From: Membranipora membranacea
Taxonomy: Eukaryota > Bryozoa > Gymnolaemata > Cheilostomatida > Membraniporidae
Length of the DNA: 64,000 nt
Assembly: GCA_914767715.1 (NCBI GenBank)
Contig: OU612069.1
Location: 20,893,387 to 20,957,386, forward strand
Reading direction: 5' to 3'
Numbering within the stretch: the first letter of the stretch is position 1; every line of letters starts with the position of its first letter. The position numbers were made by a program, and so were the translations under genes. The notes beneath the pieces were generated by a model, which made no database searches, had not been told where the DNA came from, and was given only the letters and a program-made list of their open reading frames with translations. This document shows, piece by piece, positions 11,366 through 20,861 of the stretch.

Positions 11366-12420
11366 TAGTAGTGATGGCAACGAGACGGGACAATTCCCGG
11401 TCTCGCGAGACTTGTCTCCTCGGGACAGTATCTCGTCTCGTCGAGACAGACAACTCTTACTACAGGTCGAGACCACTTGCATTGTAAATGGTAGTAGCTG
11501 GTCAAAACATTGCCTTCACCCAGACTCGAACCAGTGACCTAGTGATCAGCAGACCATGCTCTTACCCACTACACCACGGTTATTATATGATGTCACATGT
11601 AATTCTGACTATGATATAATGGAATGATAGTTATTAGTCATGCTTTTGCTGCAAATATTTAACGGAAATGTTATCTGATTGGCTGTCAGATTTGATTGAT
11701 TGGCTGTCTGTTTTGATTGATAAGTCAAGGCCATATCTATGTAAACAACTTCTGTTAAAAAGATGGAATGGATGATCAATGTGGAGCTTTCTCATTGATT
11801 TGGACCTGGGGCAAGAGGGAGAAGGGATACAATGACTAATGGGGTATCAAATTGTATAAATATGAGGAGATAGTTGAGCCTAAGCATATCCAGAAGCTGA
11901 ATCAATGGACTGGTTGGTATAATAAACAAGAAGAAACAGCTTCTCCTTGGTTTAACTATTTTATTTAGTTATCAATATAGATAGGCCTATGTTTTAGATT
12001 GGCTGAGGAGGATTTCAGTAGGATTTCACCCATAAATCATGAGTATAAATTTGGGCAATGACAATCATGTGTGGCAGGCTGATACTCATACAAAATTTAA
12101 TTTGCAAGAATTAGTGGAAATCTGCACGAGCGTGTGGCTTTCTATAATTCAATAAATACTTGACAGAATTTGATGAAACTTGGTTTCAACATAGATCCTT
12201 ATTGCTATAGATCATAAGTTACAACTTGAATCAAATGTACTATAAGCTGATTGCACTAGTGATAGTGAATGAATATCCACCATTCTTTTAAATTGTGATA
12301 TCTGAAGAATGTTTTATCGGCATCGTTATATGTCTCGGTCTCGTCCCGGTCTCGTCCCGAATTTTCTTGCTGTCTCGGTCTCGTCCCGTCTCGCCAAAAT
12401 CTGACAATTTGCCATCACTA
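11366..12420. mobile_element. Non-autonomous hAT-like element with 8-bp target duplication
   Basis: It is flanked by AAGCTGTA at 11358-11365 and 12421-12428. The ends are inverted: TAGTGATGGCAA on the left (after an extra TAG) and TTGCCATCACTA on the right. Both subterminal regions carry arrays of GAGACGGGAC/GTCTCGTCCC units. No transposase frame is present. The 8-bp duplication and the terminal T/CAGTGATGGC are hallmarks of hAT elements. It sits inside spongin pseudogene copy 4, and related copies give the empty site. Confidence 0.8.
11516..11580 (-). other. tRNA-like sequence inside the hAT element
   Basis: The minus strand shows an A-box-like GTGGTGTAGTGGGTAAGAGC and a B-box GGTTCGAGTC at normal spacing, with an anticodon-arm-like TGGTCTGCTGATCACTA between them. 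Acceptor-stem pairing is not convincing. It is more likely a tRNA-derived SINE head or captured tRNA pseudogene than a working tRNA gene. Confidence 0.55.
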
Positions 12421-12779
12421 AAGCTGTAATAAAACAGTAAATAGAGATTTAAATATATAGATACTTATTTACCAGCATATTACAAATATAAGTTGAGATT
12501 TAACATTCATACAGAGTATTTATGCCTTAGAAGTTAGAACACTTCCTCACCGTGATATATGAGTGCATCACCACCTGCACATGAAGTTCTCCCCCATCTC
12601 GTGTAAACTGAACCTGAATGTGTTGATTGAACTTGTAGATAAATTGTTTGAATTTGAACTTTTAATAAAAAAATATATTGTTGGAACTTTATGAACAAAA
12701 AGATGCCAATAGAATATCTATGTGTTATAAATAAGCATTGTGTTGAGTTTGAAATTCAGTAATAATGGCTTAATTGTTC

Positions 12780-13585
12780 AAAAAATTAGTAAATGACTGC
12801 TGGTTGCCTTGATAATTATAATTGGTGGGAATCGGATGTTCCGCCCGTAAGAGGACTTGAAAAATTTCTATTTTTGCGTTCTCCTTAATATAACCATTTG
12901 GTAACTTCCGTAAACGATCTGCCACAACAGTCAAGTTTGGCAACTTCTGCCTCGATTGCAGTCATAGCACCAGACATACCTCTTTTGATATCCTCGTCTA
13001 TGTCTGATGTCTCCAGTGTTTTTCTCTGCTTGTCTTTGGGCCGTGGTGTAGACTTGGGAGTGGGAGCAGGAGCAGGTGGAGGGCTCAGTGCATCTTTGTC
13101 TGCCAGCACATCGGTTGAAGTAGATGCCTTACTGACCGACTGTGGTGTTGATGAGCTGCTTTTGACACTTGCAAGTTAGATGGGGACCTACGAAAAAGTG
13201 TAACCAAATCATTAGTGCTCTCACATTCCTTGGAGGAGTAAATATTAGCTAGAGTCAAGTTAATGCTGTTATGTAAGTTAAGCTGTTTGGGGTTGACTAA
13301 ATTTTAGCTATCACTACGTTGCGACTAGCTGAGATTGGAGTATATAAAGTAACAGAGGTTGAGTGAATGTAAAACAACCAATGTTTCCCACAGCCGCTTC
13401 CGTTTACTCATGTCTGTGAACTCTAGCAGATCTGCGTAGACATACTTCTTGATATCCCTCACCCCCTTTGCACTTCCTGCTCCGCTGGCAGAGTTGTCCC
13501 TGAGTTTATTTTTGTATTTGGTAAACAGTTTCGTAGGGACTCCAATTTCTGTTTCACAGATTCTAAATCGAGAGAAAAAATTCGA
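12780..13585 (-). pseudogene. MADF/BESS gene, second decayed copy (3' exons)
   Basis: It parallels 6688-5927. The exon at 13570-13395 repeats the MADF second half (VKQKLESLRN, then frameshifted by one missing base). The exon at about 13165-12780 repeats the linker (LADKDALSPPPAPAPTPK) and the start of the BESS region (MTAIEAEVAKLD). A deletion of about 17-19 bp relative to the first copy removes the start of the BESS motif and shifts the frame. The upstream exons may be those at 18.0-18.6 kb, separated by repeat R1 and the nested LINE. It encodes no intact protein. Confidence 0.65.
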
Positions 13586-13685
13586 TATGGATAACGATGC
13601 ATAGTTTAATAGATAGTATCTTAGTATCTATAGTATCTATAAATATTTATAAAATAAAAATGAGTTATTAAATAGTTGTAGAATA

Positions 13686-14030
13686 TTATGAAATAATCAC
13701 AAGTATATTATTAGTGAGTAATGAAATTCTTAAAACTCTCAAATTCTGCAAAGTAATAGTTGTAATCAGATTTGTCACATCCCTCATTGGTAGACAACCT
13801 GCTTCCAGCATATCATACACTGCAGCCTTTCTCTTCCTCCACCTAATGAGGGTGCTCTGGCTCAGTTGGATCCAAGCTTTATAACAGATCATGATAGATA
13901 AAAATAATAATAATAATAAAGTATAATAATAAAAAAATTCCCTAGAACAATGCTCTCATGAATTGTACATGAGATTAAATATTATAATCAAAAGTGATAT
14001 TCTAAAAATAAGCCTGAAACAGATTTACAC
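13686..14030 (-). repeat. Repeat R3
   Basis: The unit contains TCACATCCCTCATTGG, GCATATCATACACTGCAG and TTTCTCTTCCTCCA, then an AATAATAAT tract and AATGAGATTAAATATTATAATC-like sequence. The minus strand can be read WRKRKAAVYDMLEAGCLP. Copies are at 3.11-3.20 and 3.54-3.65, 29.43-29.60 and 36.60-36.74 kb, with shorter ones at 22.9, 31.07 and 31.31 kb. Confidence 0.7.
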
Positions 14031-14039
14031 AAGATTTTC

Positions 14040-14265
14040 ATGTTTGACAGTGCTTGAGAGCTAACCGTTACCCTTTGTTTGATACTCTACACTGTATAAA
14101 CCACTACTATTGTAGGAGTTGTTCTCAGGTCTTAGAGACATGCATTGATAGTTTACTCCTCCTCCAGTGTTGCTAAAGAATGTCCCAGCAACGAATCCTA
14201 GAAAGTAACTAAGTTGGAATTTTCTGTATGCCCCATCTGGTGTAAACTGAACCTGCCGTGAAGCC
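14040..14265 (-). pseudogene. Spongin-type NC-domain pseudogene, copy 5
   Basis: An open stretch reads FVAGTFFSNTGGGVNYQCMSL, RPENNSYNSSGLY and SVEYQTKGNG, the best-preserved exon 2 here. Exon 1 is reduced to its first bases, out of frame, joined directly upstream. The unit abuts repeat R1 at 14285. Confidence 0.65.
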
Positions 14266-14284
14266 CCACCAGTCAAAATATTAT

Positions 14285-14502
14285 CTGAATATATTTCCCT
14301 CAATTATCGAACGAAAAATATTTGTTGAAATGCCAGCTGCTAACAAATGTTTTCAAGTCAAGAGAGAAGTTCAACTTCTTTGAATTACGCTAAGTACCCT
14401 CGGTTACGGCTGGAGACTGAAGAATTAATGCTATATCATCAACATGTATCGTGACATTGTCGTTTTGCTCAGCGAGCATCGATGAAAAATGATTAAACAC
14501 AT
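14285..14502 (-). repeat. Repeat R1, third copy, left part (right part 17706-17830)
   Basis: It matches 6845-7148 including AGTTCAACTTCT and CGTTTTGCTCAGCGAGCATC. The unit breaks off after GATTAAACAC and resumes at CATAATATACTTATTTAATC at 17707, with the LINE between. Uninterrupted copies read continuously across this point. Confidence 0.8.
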
Positions 14503-14710
14503 GGATAGATGGATGGATTTATTACTATCATAGACAAAAATTTGTCACGAAATACGTTGTTAATACTGACAAGAAAGAAAAACATGGAAAAAATCAGAAC
14601 TCTGTTGTATAAAAAGTTTTTTAGAATAATATGTTATTAAGTGTATGTATGAGATGTCTTATAAAGCTGTCTCTATCCCATGTACCCCGATATTTAACTA
14701 ATTTAACTAT

Positions 14711-17287
14711 TTAAATAATTCGATAGTGATGTGGATGGGTTGCATTGTGTAAAATCTTACTAAAATGGGCTGAGGCTAGATGAAACAAAAAGTCATTGAG
14801 TAGTGGGATATCTAGTGATTCAAGCCTTTCTTCGTAGTTAAACTCAGGTAAAATTATTCTAGTTGCATATCTTTGTATGCTTTCAAGGCGTTGCTTATTA
14901 AAATCAGATAAAACAGTATACCAGGCAGGGGCAGCATAACAAGCTAATGAACGTACATTGCTAGTGTAAAAAAGCTTCAACCCCTCTGCACTTAGACCCA
15001 AGGTTTTCAATTTACGCATTAGAAAAAGCCTGGAGTTACAACTAGACACAATGTTTGATATATGCTCGTTAAAACTTAACTTATTGTCTATTGTCACGCC
15101 TAAAAATTTAATGGAGGACATGGGTTTTATAACAGAGCCATCAAAATGTATATCTTCTGTAAACTTGGACCTCTGGCATAGTGACATATTCATAACAGCA
15201 GTTTTGGTAGTGTTTAACAACATGCTGTTATCAGCGGACCATATCTGGGTGGCTCGTAGAGCAGGGACAATGTCATTTTGGCTAGCCTGATTGTTCATAG
15301 CACAGAAAAATGATGTGTCGTCTGCATACTTAATATGCGAGTAGCCATTGGCAGCCAAGTCATTGCAATATATAAGCCACAGTATAGGCCCCAGCTTAGT
15401 ACCCTGTGGTGTGCCTACTTTGCAGTCGATGTTGCTGGAATACATGCCATTGTACTTTACACACTGCTGCCTGTTATCAAGGAAGCTTTGGACAAGCTGG
15501 ATGAGATTTAGGTTGAAGCTGTAACTCTTCATCTTACCAACCAGCACTGCAGGCTGGAGCCGATCGAACGCTTTAGAAAAGTCTACTGATGCCAGTTGCA
15601 TACATTTGATATTCGGTTTGTCAAGTTCGTTTGTGATATCATCTACTAGCTGCATTACAGCATCAACAGTGCCAATTTTAGATTGGTACGCAAATTGGTT
15701 GACGTCACCTATCTCTGTCAGCTTATATTTTAATTTGTTGATGACAACGTCCTCCGCTAGCTTTCCCAGATGGTAAAGGAGTGATATCGGCCTAAAGTCT
15801 TTATACTGCGAAGGCATCGATATCTTAGGGATTGGAGTTATCTGTGCTTGTTTCCATTTATTAGGAAATTCTGTGGAAGTGAGCATAGCATTAATTATAT
15901 TATGCAGTGGCAAACAGATATCTTCCATTGCATCTAGCAAGACCCATGTTGGAAAATCCTGGTTGCAGGTAGCTTTTGAGGTGTCGAGGCGCTTCAGAAG
16001 ACTTTTAACTTCGCTGAGACTGATTTGGCTGAGAGGTTGACTTGAGGTCGACACGGACTCGGTGAAGGGGTCTGGTTCCCCTCCGACATTAGCATAATAT
16101 GAGTTGATGTTATCACAGAAGGCTTGTGATGTCATAGGCTGGCCATTAATTACAGGCGTAGATGACGAGGTGCTATGTTTGTTAGGGTGCGTAATTGATT
16201 TAAGAGTGTTCCACCATTCTCTGGTATTTTGTTGAGAATTCAGTTTGTTACGCACATAAGATCGTTTAGCCCCTCTCACCCTGCGCTGAACAGTAGCTCT
16301 CAAGATCTTCCACGATTTACTACCATTGCGATGTGCCTTGTCCCTATCATGTATGAGCTTCACCAGACTGGGGCTCATCCATGGAGGTCGATCTCTTCTA
16401 ACTTTTACAGCTTTGAATGGACAATGCTGATCATGAATGTTATTGACAGTCTGATGAAAGAGCTCAACCTTTGAATGAACTGTTGGAGCTGAAAACACAT
16501 CATCCCACTTTTGTTTAGCAATAGCACATAGAACTTGGGTTTTCCGTTCTTTGTTTATAATACGCTTGGTAGTGCGAATGTACTTGGGTGGCTTTTGTGC
16601 TATGTTGCTATTGATCAGTAGGCAGCAGTGATCATTGTTACTTATCGGCGCAAGCTTTATAGCTGGCTTATATTCCGAGATGTTTGTCAATATCAGGTCT
16701 AACCTGGCCTGCTGTCTGGTGTCAAAGCCAACTAAGTTAATGATCTCAAGTTGCGTACATATTATGTCTTCTATCGGTAGATGGTTAAATTCACCAGCAA
16801 TGATGAATTTGGCTAGCGGATACGATTTCAGTAGCGATGACAGTTCTGAGCTTATATAATCCATTGTCTCACTTTGTTCAGCATCCGGAGGATGATAAAT
16901 ACAGCCAGTGATTATCTGACCATAATTATCAAGCAGGGATATGGTCCAGATAGCTGAGTAGGTGGGTGTTGTTTTCGATGACACAACAGTGGTTGGTAGG
17001 CTGTCTGCAACAAGGATTGCCACGCCTCCGCCAGTTCGATTTTTGCGGTGACAGAAAAAGTGCTCATAACCTGGGAGTTGACGGGATTGCTCTTTGGCAG
17101 CAGTAAGCCAGGTCTCTGTCAAACATATTAAAGTGGGTTGGTGCGCTTCAACGACAACGGCTAATTCATTCAGTTTCCACTCATTAAGAGATCGGCAGTT
17201 TGTATATAGAATGGATGGTAGAGCGGCATAATTATCCGATTTTGTTGGCTTTTTCTTTGGTATGCAAGTCAGTATGCTTTCTCTCAT
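14711..17287 (-). CDS. LINE ORF2: endonuclease plus reverse transcriptase
   Basis: The first in-frame ATG is at 17287; the open frame itself extends 6 codons further to 17305 with no ATG. The following numbers count from 17305 (864 residues).
The apurinic-like endonuclease comes first: TNCRSL (~35-40), LTETWL (62-67), GGGVAI (92-97), GEFN (171-174), NDH (224-226). The reverse transcriptase follows: FRPISL (~504), VDFSKAFD (574-581), GTPQGTKLGP (631-640), KYADD (659-663). No RNase H domain is seen, as expected for this group. The protein nicks target DNA and copies its own RNA there. The usual catalytic GDFN is GEFN (codon GAA) and SDH is NDH, so endonuclease activity may be impaired even though the frame is fully open. 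Confidence 0.93.
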   Translation of the reverse strand: MRESILTCIPKKKPTKSDNYAALPSILYTNCRSLNEWKLNELAVVVEAHQPTLICLTETWLTAAKEQSRQLPGYEHFFCHRKNRTGGGVAILVADSLPTTVVSSKTTPTYSAIWTISLLDNYGQIITGCIYHPPDAEQSETMDYISSELSSLLKSYPLAKFIIAGEFNHLPIEDIICTQLEIINLVGFDTRQQARLDLILTNISEYKPAIKLAPISNNDHCCLLINSNIAQKPPKYIRTTKRIINKERKTQVLCAIAKQKWDDVFSAPTVHSKVELFHQTVNNIHDQHCPFKAVKVRRDRPPWMSPSLVKLIHDRDKAHRNGSKSWKILRATVQRRVRGAKRSYVRNKLNSQQNTREWWNTLKSITHPNKHSTSSSTPVINGQPMTSQAFCDNINSYYANVGGEPDPFTESVSTSSQPLSQISLSEVKSLLKRLDTSKATCNQDFPTWVLLDAMEDICLPLHNIINAMLTSTEFPNKWKQAQITPIPKISMPSQYKDFRPISLLYHLGKLAEDVVINKLKYKLTEIGDVNQFAYQSKIGTVDAVMQLVDDITNELDKPNIKCMQLASVDFSKAFDRLQPAVLVGKMKSYSFNLNLIQLVQSFLDNRQQCVKYNGMYSSNIDCKVGTPQGTKLGPILWLIYCNDLAANGYSHIKYADDTSFFCAMNNQASQNDIVPALRATQIWSADNSMLLNTTKTAVMNMSLCQRSKFTEDIHFDGSVIKPMSSIKFLGVTIDNKLSFNEHISNIVSSCNSRLFLMRKLKTLGLSAEGLKLFYTSNVRSLACYAAPAWYTVLSDFNKQRLESIQRYATRIILPEFNYEERLESLDIPLLNDFLFHLASAHFSKILHNATHPHHYRII

Positions 17288-17368
17288 ACACTTATAATGT
17301 GGCACAACGTTCTAGATAATAATGTGGCACAAATAATAATAATAATAATAATAATGTGGCACAAAATT

Positions 17369-17551
17369 CTATGACGCCTTTGTCTTGCCTTTGCAACCTC
17401 TCTTTGTAGCTCTAGATTTAATTGCTGTGTTTGTTGGTTGCTTTCTGATCTCATCCAAAATGTCCTGATCTATCACCTTATATCCAAAAGTTTCAGAGTT
17501 TATTAATCCAAGAACATCCTCTATTGCATAAGTCCGATAGTCAGCAGACAT
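17369..17551 (-). CDS. Possible LINE ORF1 C-terminus
   Basis: A 60-codon frame begins MSADYRTYAIEDVLGLINSE and ends with the basic tail KRGCKGKTKAS. It lies just 5' of ORF2 inside the element. The spacer to ORF2 contains TTGTGCCACATTA three times and an (ATT)n run. No esterase, RRM or zinc-knuckle motif is visible. It is either the end of a truncated ORF1 or a spurious frame. Confidence 0.35.
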   Translation of the reverse strand: MSADYRTYAIEDVLGLINSETFGYKVIDQDILDEIRKQPTNTAIKSRATKRGCKGKTKAS

Positions 17552-17705
17552 ATGTCGCTGCGTAGAGCACGCCAGAATCTATATGATGTGCGAGTTACAG
17601 ACCTTGGTAATGAGAAATTGAGGTAAAATTTGATAAAATTGTCTTCGATGAGTTTGATGGGTGCAGCCAGCCACCTCTAGCGCTACCCAATAAAACTCTT
17701 GAATA

Positions 17706-17830
17706 ACATAATATACTTATTTAATCCCGTAAGAATATAATTGCAAAACAACTCCGTAATCTGAATATATTTCCCTGAATTATCAAACGAAAAAATATTT
17801 GTTGAATTGCCAGCTGCAAACAAATCCTAT
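17706..17830 (-). repeat. Repeat R1, third copy, right part
   Basis: It resumes the unit interrupted at 14502: CATAATATACTTATTTAATC, then CCTGAATTATCAAACG and AATATTTGTTGAATTGCC. The match fades after about 17830. Confidence 0.8.
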
Positions 17831-18015
17831 TAATCAGTCCAGGTCAGTGTGGTGATTAATGGGTATGAATGTTGATGATAATAATGTTTATTCTGTTATT
17901 AGTGATTATTCTTATATATGTTTATTTAAATGCAATAAGTATTATACTACTACTACCAGTACAAGACTGAAGTAGAGAGAGTAGTATTTATTATATACCA
18001 CTATTATTTACTTTA

Positions 18016-18369
18016 CTACTCATTATTTATATATTTTGGCCCAATGTTGCGGGATAATAGTTGTAACACCCTGAGTGAGAAAAGCTGACCAGTTTTTCCG
18101 TCTTTGAGTTGAGTATACCCAGCCTCGATGAGATGTTGGGTAATATCTTTCCAATTATTGGCCTTGACTTCTTTGTCATAGTAATCCCTATTAGCCTTGT
18201 CATAGAGACTTGGCCTCACTCGGACAAGTTCAATTAGGTGCTCTTGCCACGTCTGTGGCAAATTGTCCTCACTACTACTATTTTCTTTAGAAGATGACAT
18301 TCCAAGACTGTCTGTTATACTATTTCCCGCAATAAATAAGTCACATGACCTACTACAACAACCAATCAC
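18016..18369 (-). CDS. MADF-domain exon (N-terminal half)
   Basis: The frame reads WQEHLIELVRVRPSLYDKAN then DYYDKEVKANNWKDITQHL, which fits the first two helices of a MADF/SANT-like DNA-binding domain. It is preceded by an acidic Ser-rich stretch (SSSKENSSSEDNL). The domain's second half is absent, as expected if it lies in the next exon. The likely continuation is the exon at 13570-13395, with the intron filled by R1 and the nested LINE. The reading frame is open throughout, but the downstream exons are damaged, so the gene as a whole is probably dead. Confidence 0.6.
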   Translation of the reverse strand: MIGCCSRSCDLFIAGNSITDSLGMSSSKENSSSEDNLPQTWQEHLIELVRVRPSLYDKANRDYYDKEVKANNWKDITQHLIEAGYTQLKDGKTGQLFSLRVLQLLSRNIGPKYINNE

Positions 18370-18410
18370 AGGCGGGTAGGTCAGTATGATCGGTTACAAA
18401 GTCTGGGCTG

Positions 18411-18626
18411 CTAGACTTGTGCTGGCAGTGTCGGTCGAGTGTTATGTCGGTCTTGTTTTATGTCGGTTCCAATAAGTCGACCCCGTGTTCGACCGACAGA
18501 AACGTGCCAATTGTCGGATTGTGTGAACGAGCCTTTAGGCTTACCATTATTCTCAACTGTCGAGGTTGTGTTATTAACTGCTCTGATCAGCTCCTCCGCC
18601 ATGCCCTCAGCTTCGCCGTCCGTCAT
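18411..18626 (-). CDS. Small acidic open frame upstream of the MADF exon
   Basis: It starts at an ATG at 18626 (MTDGEAEGMAEELIRAVNN) and runs 71 codons to a stop. A Thr/Asn-rich centre is followed by an Arg-rich end. No domain is recognised. Its position just upstream of the MADF exon makes it a candidate first exon, but no donor site was identified that joins it in phase. Confidence 0.3.
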   Translation of the reverse strand: MTDGEAEGMAEELIRAVNNTTSTVENNGKPKGSFTQSDNWHVSVGRTRGRLIGTDIKQDRHNTRPTLPAQV

Positions 18627-18954
18627 GTCCTCATCCACTAAATTCAATGTAAAACCTTAGGATAGTGGGTATAGGCCTAACGATAGAGATTAATTGCCCC
18701 TGAGTAGTATTTTTTTTTAATATCAACTTTTGATTTCCTATTCAGTGCCCTTTCGGGCCAATGAGAATATGCTTACATAAGATTCATCACATCTATTTAG
18801 CGTATTTAGTATGTGTTGAGTTACTCCAGTTTTGGTATACATGGCCATTAATTTTTTGTCAGAATTGACCTAGTTAAAGCTTTTATGAAATGTAGATACG
18901 AGTGAACAACAGATATGTTACCTTGTGTTAATTTAAAAGTTGTCGAGAAAAACT

Positions 18955-19170
18955 TGTGCATCCCCTGTGCATGTTTTATCCAGTGCACTCAATGCTGTTA
19001 AAATATGTACCACTCACCCTGTATAAGTTATGTCTGTATCAGACATGTCCCTCACTGCTATGTATATATATGTGAGTTATAGAGTGATATTCTGCACCTC
19101 TCTATCAGATATACACAGGGTAAACAAAATATTCACAAAATTAATCCTGGTAACAAATCTATTCACCATC
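18955..19170 (-). repeat. Repeat R6, partner at 29690-29770 and 30205-30330
   Basis: The unit contains TCCAGTGCACTCAATGCTGT, GTGAGTTATAGAGTGATATTC and CAGGGTAAAC. At 29.7 kb the first part is coding (VVDIFTALSSLDRTYTED); the copy here has lost the frame. It is probably a duplicated fragment of the 29.7-30.0 kb gene. Confidence 0.65.
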
Positions 19171-19224
19171 GCTCCCATGCCTAAACAGACCATGCACATG
19201 ACATGAATGATTATAAATAAACTG

Positions 19225-19790
19225 TGACATTATGCATTCCTTGAGAACAAACCGCTACCCTTCGGTTGATACTCTACACAGTATACAAAGTACAAAGTAT
19301 AAACCACTTTCTACTACTGTTTGAGTTGTTCTCCGGTCTGGGAGACATACACTGATGGTTAACCCCTCCTCCTGTGTTGCTATAGAATGTCCCAGCAGCG
19401 ATTCCTAGAAAGAAACAAGGCTAGCATTTTGGGAACACGCTCTCATCACCCCATTCATTTTCTTTAGTTATGAATTAGATGGCTACCTCCTAACAAACAT
19501 TCAATTAAAAAGATGGACTAATCAATATTATATGATGGACAACTTCCTCTATAGTCGTAAAATAACAGTGAATAGAAATTTAACTATATAGATACTTATT
19601 GACCAACATATTACAGTTCTAAATTAAGATTTAAAATAGAGTTCGAGGAGAGCATTTATGACTGGGATTACTTCCTCAGTGATATGTGAGTGAAGCCCCA
19701 CCTGCACATGTAGATCTATCCCATCTCGTGAAACTGAACCTTTCTGTCCACCGTTCCTGCACATGTAGTTCTAGTAGAAATATTAATTCC
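19225..19790 (-). pseudogene. Spongin-type NC-domain pseudogene, copy 6
   Basis: It has the full unit: exon 1 near 19760-19640, the conserved intron, then exon 2 near 19410-19330 reading GGGVNHQC-like sequence with substitutions, then the degenerate tail. R4 lies immediately upstream on the minus strand (20260-19805), which indicates that R4 and R2 are parts of one gene. Confidence 0.65.
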
Positions 19791-19804
19791 AAAATCAGAG
19801 AGTC

Positions 19805-20260
19805 ATTTGGAAGTCAGCAACGGGGTTGAGGGATCTTGAATAAAGTCCATTAGCAATTTAGTTGATGCTCGTGTTGGGAAAACAGCTAGACTTTCTCCCA
19901 AATTTTCACAATGGGCTTTAAAAAGAACATTTATTCCAAAACCGGAGAGTCATTGGGAACTCAGTATACACTTGCTGTGCCTGAGTTTTATTACTCAGCA
20001 GGGCTCGGGCCCAGCCTTAGAGAATTACAAAGCATCTGAGTATACTATAGTTTACCACGTTTCCTTCATCTAAAAAGCTTACCAAATTATGACAGGCACC
20101 GAGTCCAAGTAACTTTTCTCCTTCTCTGCTGGTGGTCATGAGAGGACAAATTCAGCAAAGCCATCCCTTTCCTAGGTCTAACGTGTTGACAGCCTAATAT
20201 TGAGGGGACACTCACTTGAATATTGCCCTATTTTGTGGCACTTATAGCACCATGTGGAGG
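19805..20260 (-). repeat. Repeat R4, presumed upstream exons of the spongin-domain gene
   Basis: It shares GGAGAGTCATTGGGAACTCA, GTGCCTGAGTTTTATTACTC and CTAACGTGTTGACAGCC with 22255-22720, 28705-28860, 29315-29425 and 30590-31020. In the 22.3-kb copy the minus strand reads LAVFPNRASTQWLMDILQD before a splice-donor-like GTACAA. No known domain is seen in it. Confidence 0.6.
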
Positions 20261-20284
20261 AGTTGGCGTGATTCAGTTTGTCAG

Positions 20285-20640
20285 AGCATTAATCAAAAAT
20301 AATTAAACACATAATATGCTTATTTAATCCTGCAAGAAATGAACTGCAAAACTACGATGCAATCTGAAGATATTTCTCTCAATTATCACACAAAAAAAAT
20401 ATTTGTTGAATTTCCAACTGCCAACAAAATAGACATCAGAAAACGCTGTAAATACCAACAGCACATCGGCTCTGCTGACATAGATATTCAAAAATATGAT
20501 GGTGTAAGATAAGATCTCCATTTTAGAGCTGTTCTAAAAAAAACAGACCTGGTATTCTCAGTTCTGTTGATATGTGACCTATGCCGTTAGGTGCACGCGC
20601 AGAGTCCCAAATGTCTGTACTCTATCGCTTGGACTCGGCC
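20285..20640 (-). repeat. Repeat R1, fourth copy
   Basis: It carries AATTAAACACATAATATGC, AAATATTTGTTGAATTTCC and CATCGGCTCTGCTGACATAG, then the ATCTCCATTTTAGAGCTG extension also seen at 10.3 and 10.65 kb. Confidence 0.75.
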
Positions 20641-20861
20641 CATTTTTGAGTTAACCCAGTTTTTAATATACATGGCCATTAGTAGTCAGATTATGTTGAT
20701 TTTATAATCCCTCAGGTTGCTGTGTAGTTTGGAGTTCGATTCCATTCTGTCTAATTTCCTCTGCAATCATATGGTACAGCATATCTAACAATCATTGCTA
20801 TATGGAGATTGTGGTGATTGTAATCTTCTGAAGGTTGATTCAAATTTCCTTGTATAATAAA

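Larger units (their letters stand above)
11100..12620 (-). pseudogene. Spongin-type NC-domain pseudogene, copy 4, split by a hAT insertion
   Basis: Exon 2 and the intron part occupy 11100-11365; the rest of the intron and exon 1 occupy 12421-12620. Rejoining the two sides at the 8-bp duplication gives the same order as the uninterrupted copies near 4.5 and 5.3 kb. Exon 2 has an altered acceptor context and a shifted frame. Confidence 0.65.
14503..17705 (-). mobile_element. CR1/L2-group LINE inserted in repeat R1
   Basis: The boundaries are set by comparison with intact R1 copies: a left junction after AAACACAT and a right junction before ACATAATAT, so a 4-5 bp target duplication (ACAT) is likely. 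The 3' end on the minus strand is GTGACAAATTTTTGTC followed by a short (ATCC)n-like tail, typical of CR1/L2-type elements and not poly(A). The ~3.2-kb insertion includes a complete ORF2 and a small upstream frame. The 5' end may be slightly truncated. Confidence 0.85.

Noticed and set aside
11516-11580. Functional tRNA gene
   Set aside because: The A- and B-box-like sequences are present but the acceptor stem does not pair, and the sequence is inside a transposon.
15051-16859. Several 74-81 codon plus-strand frames
   Set aside because: They are antisense shadows of the LINE ORF2.
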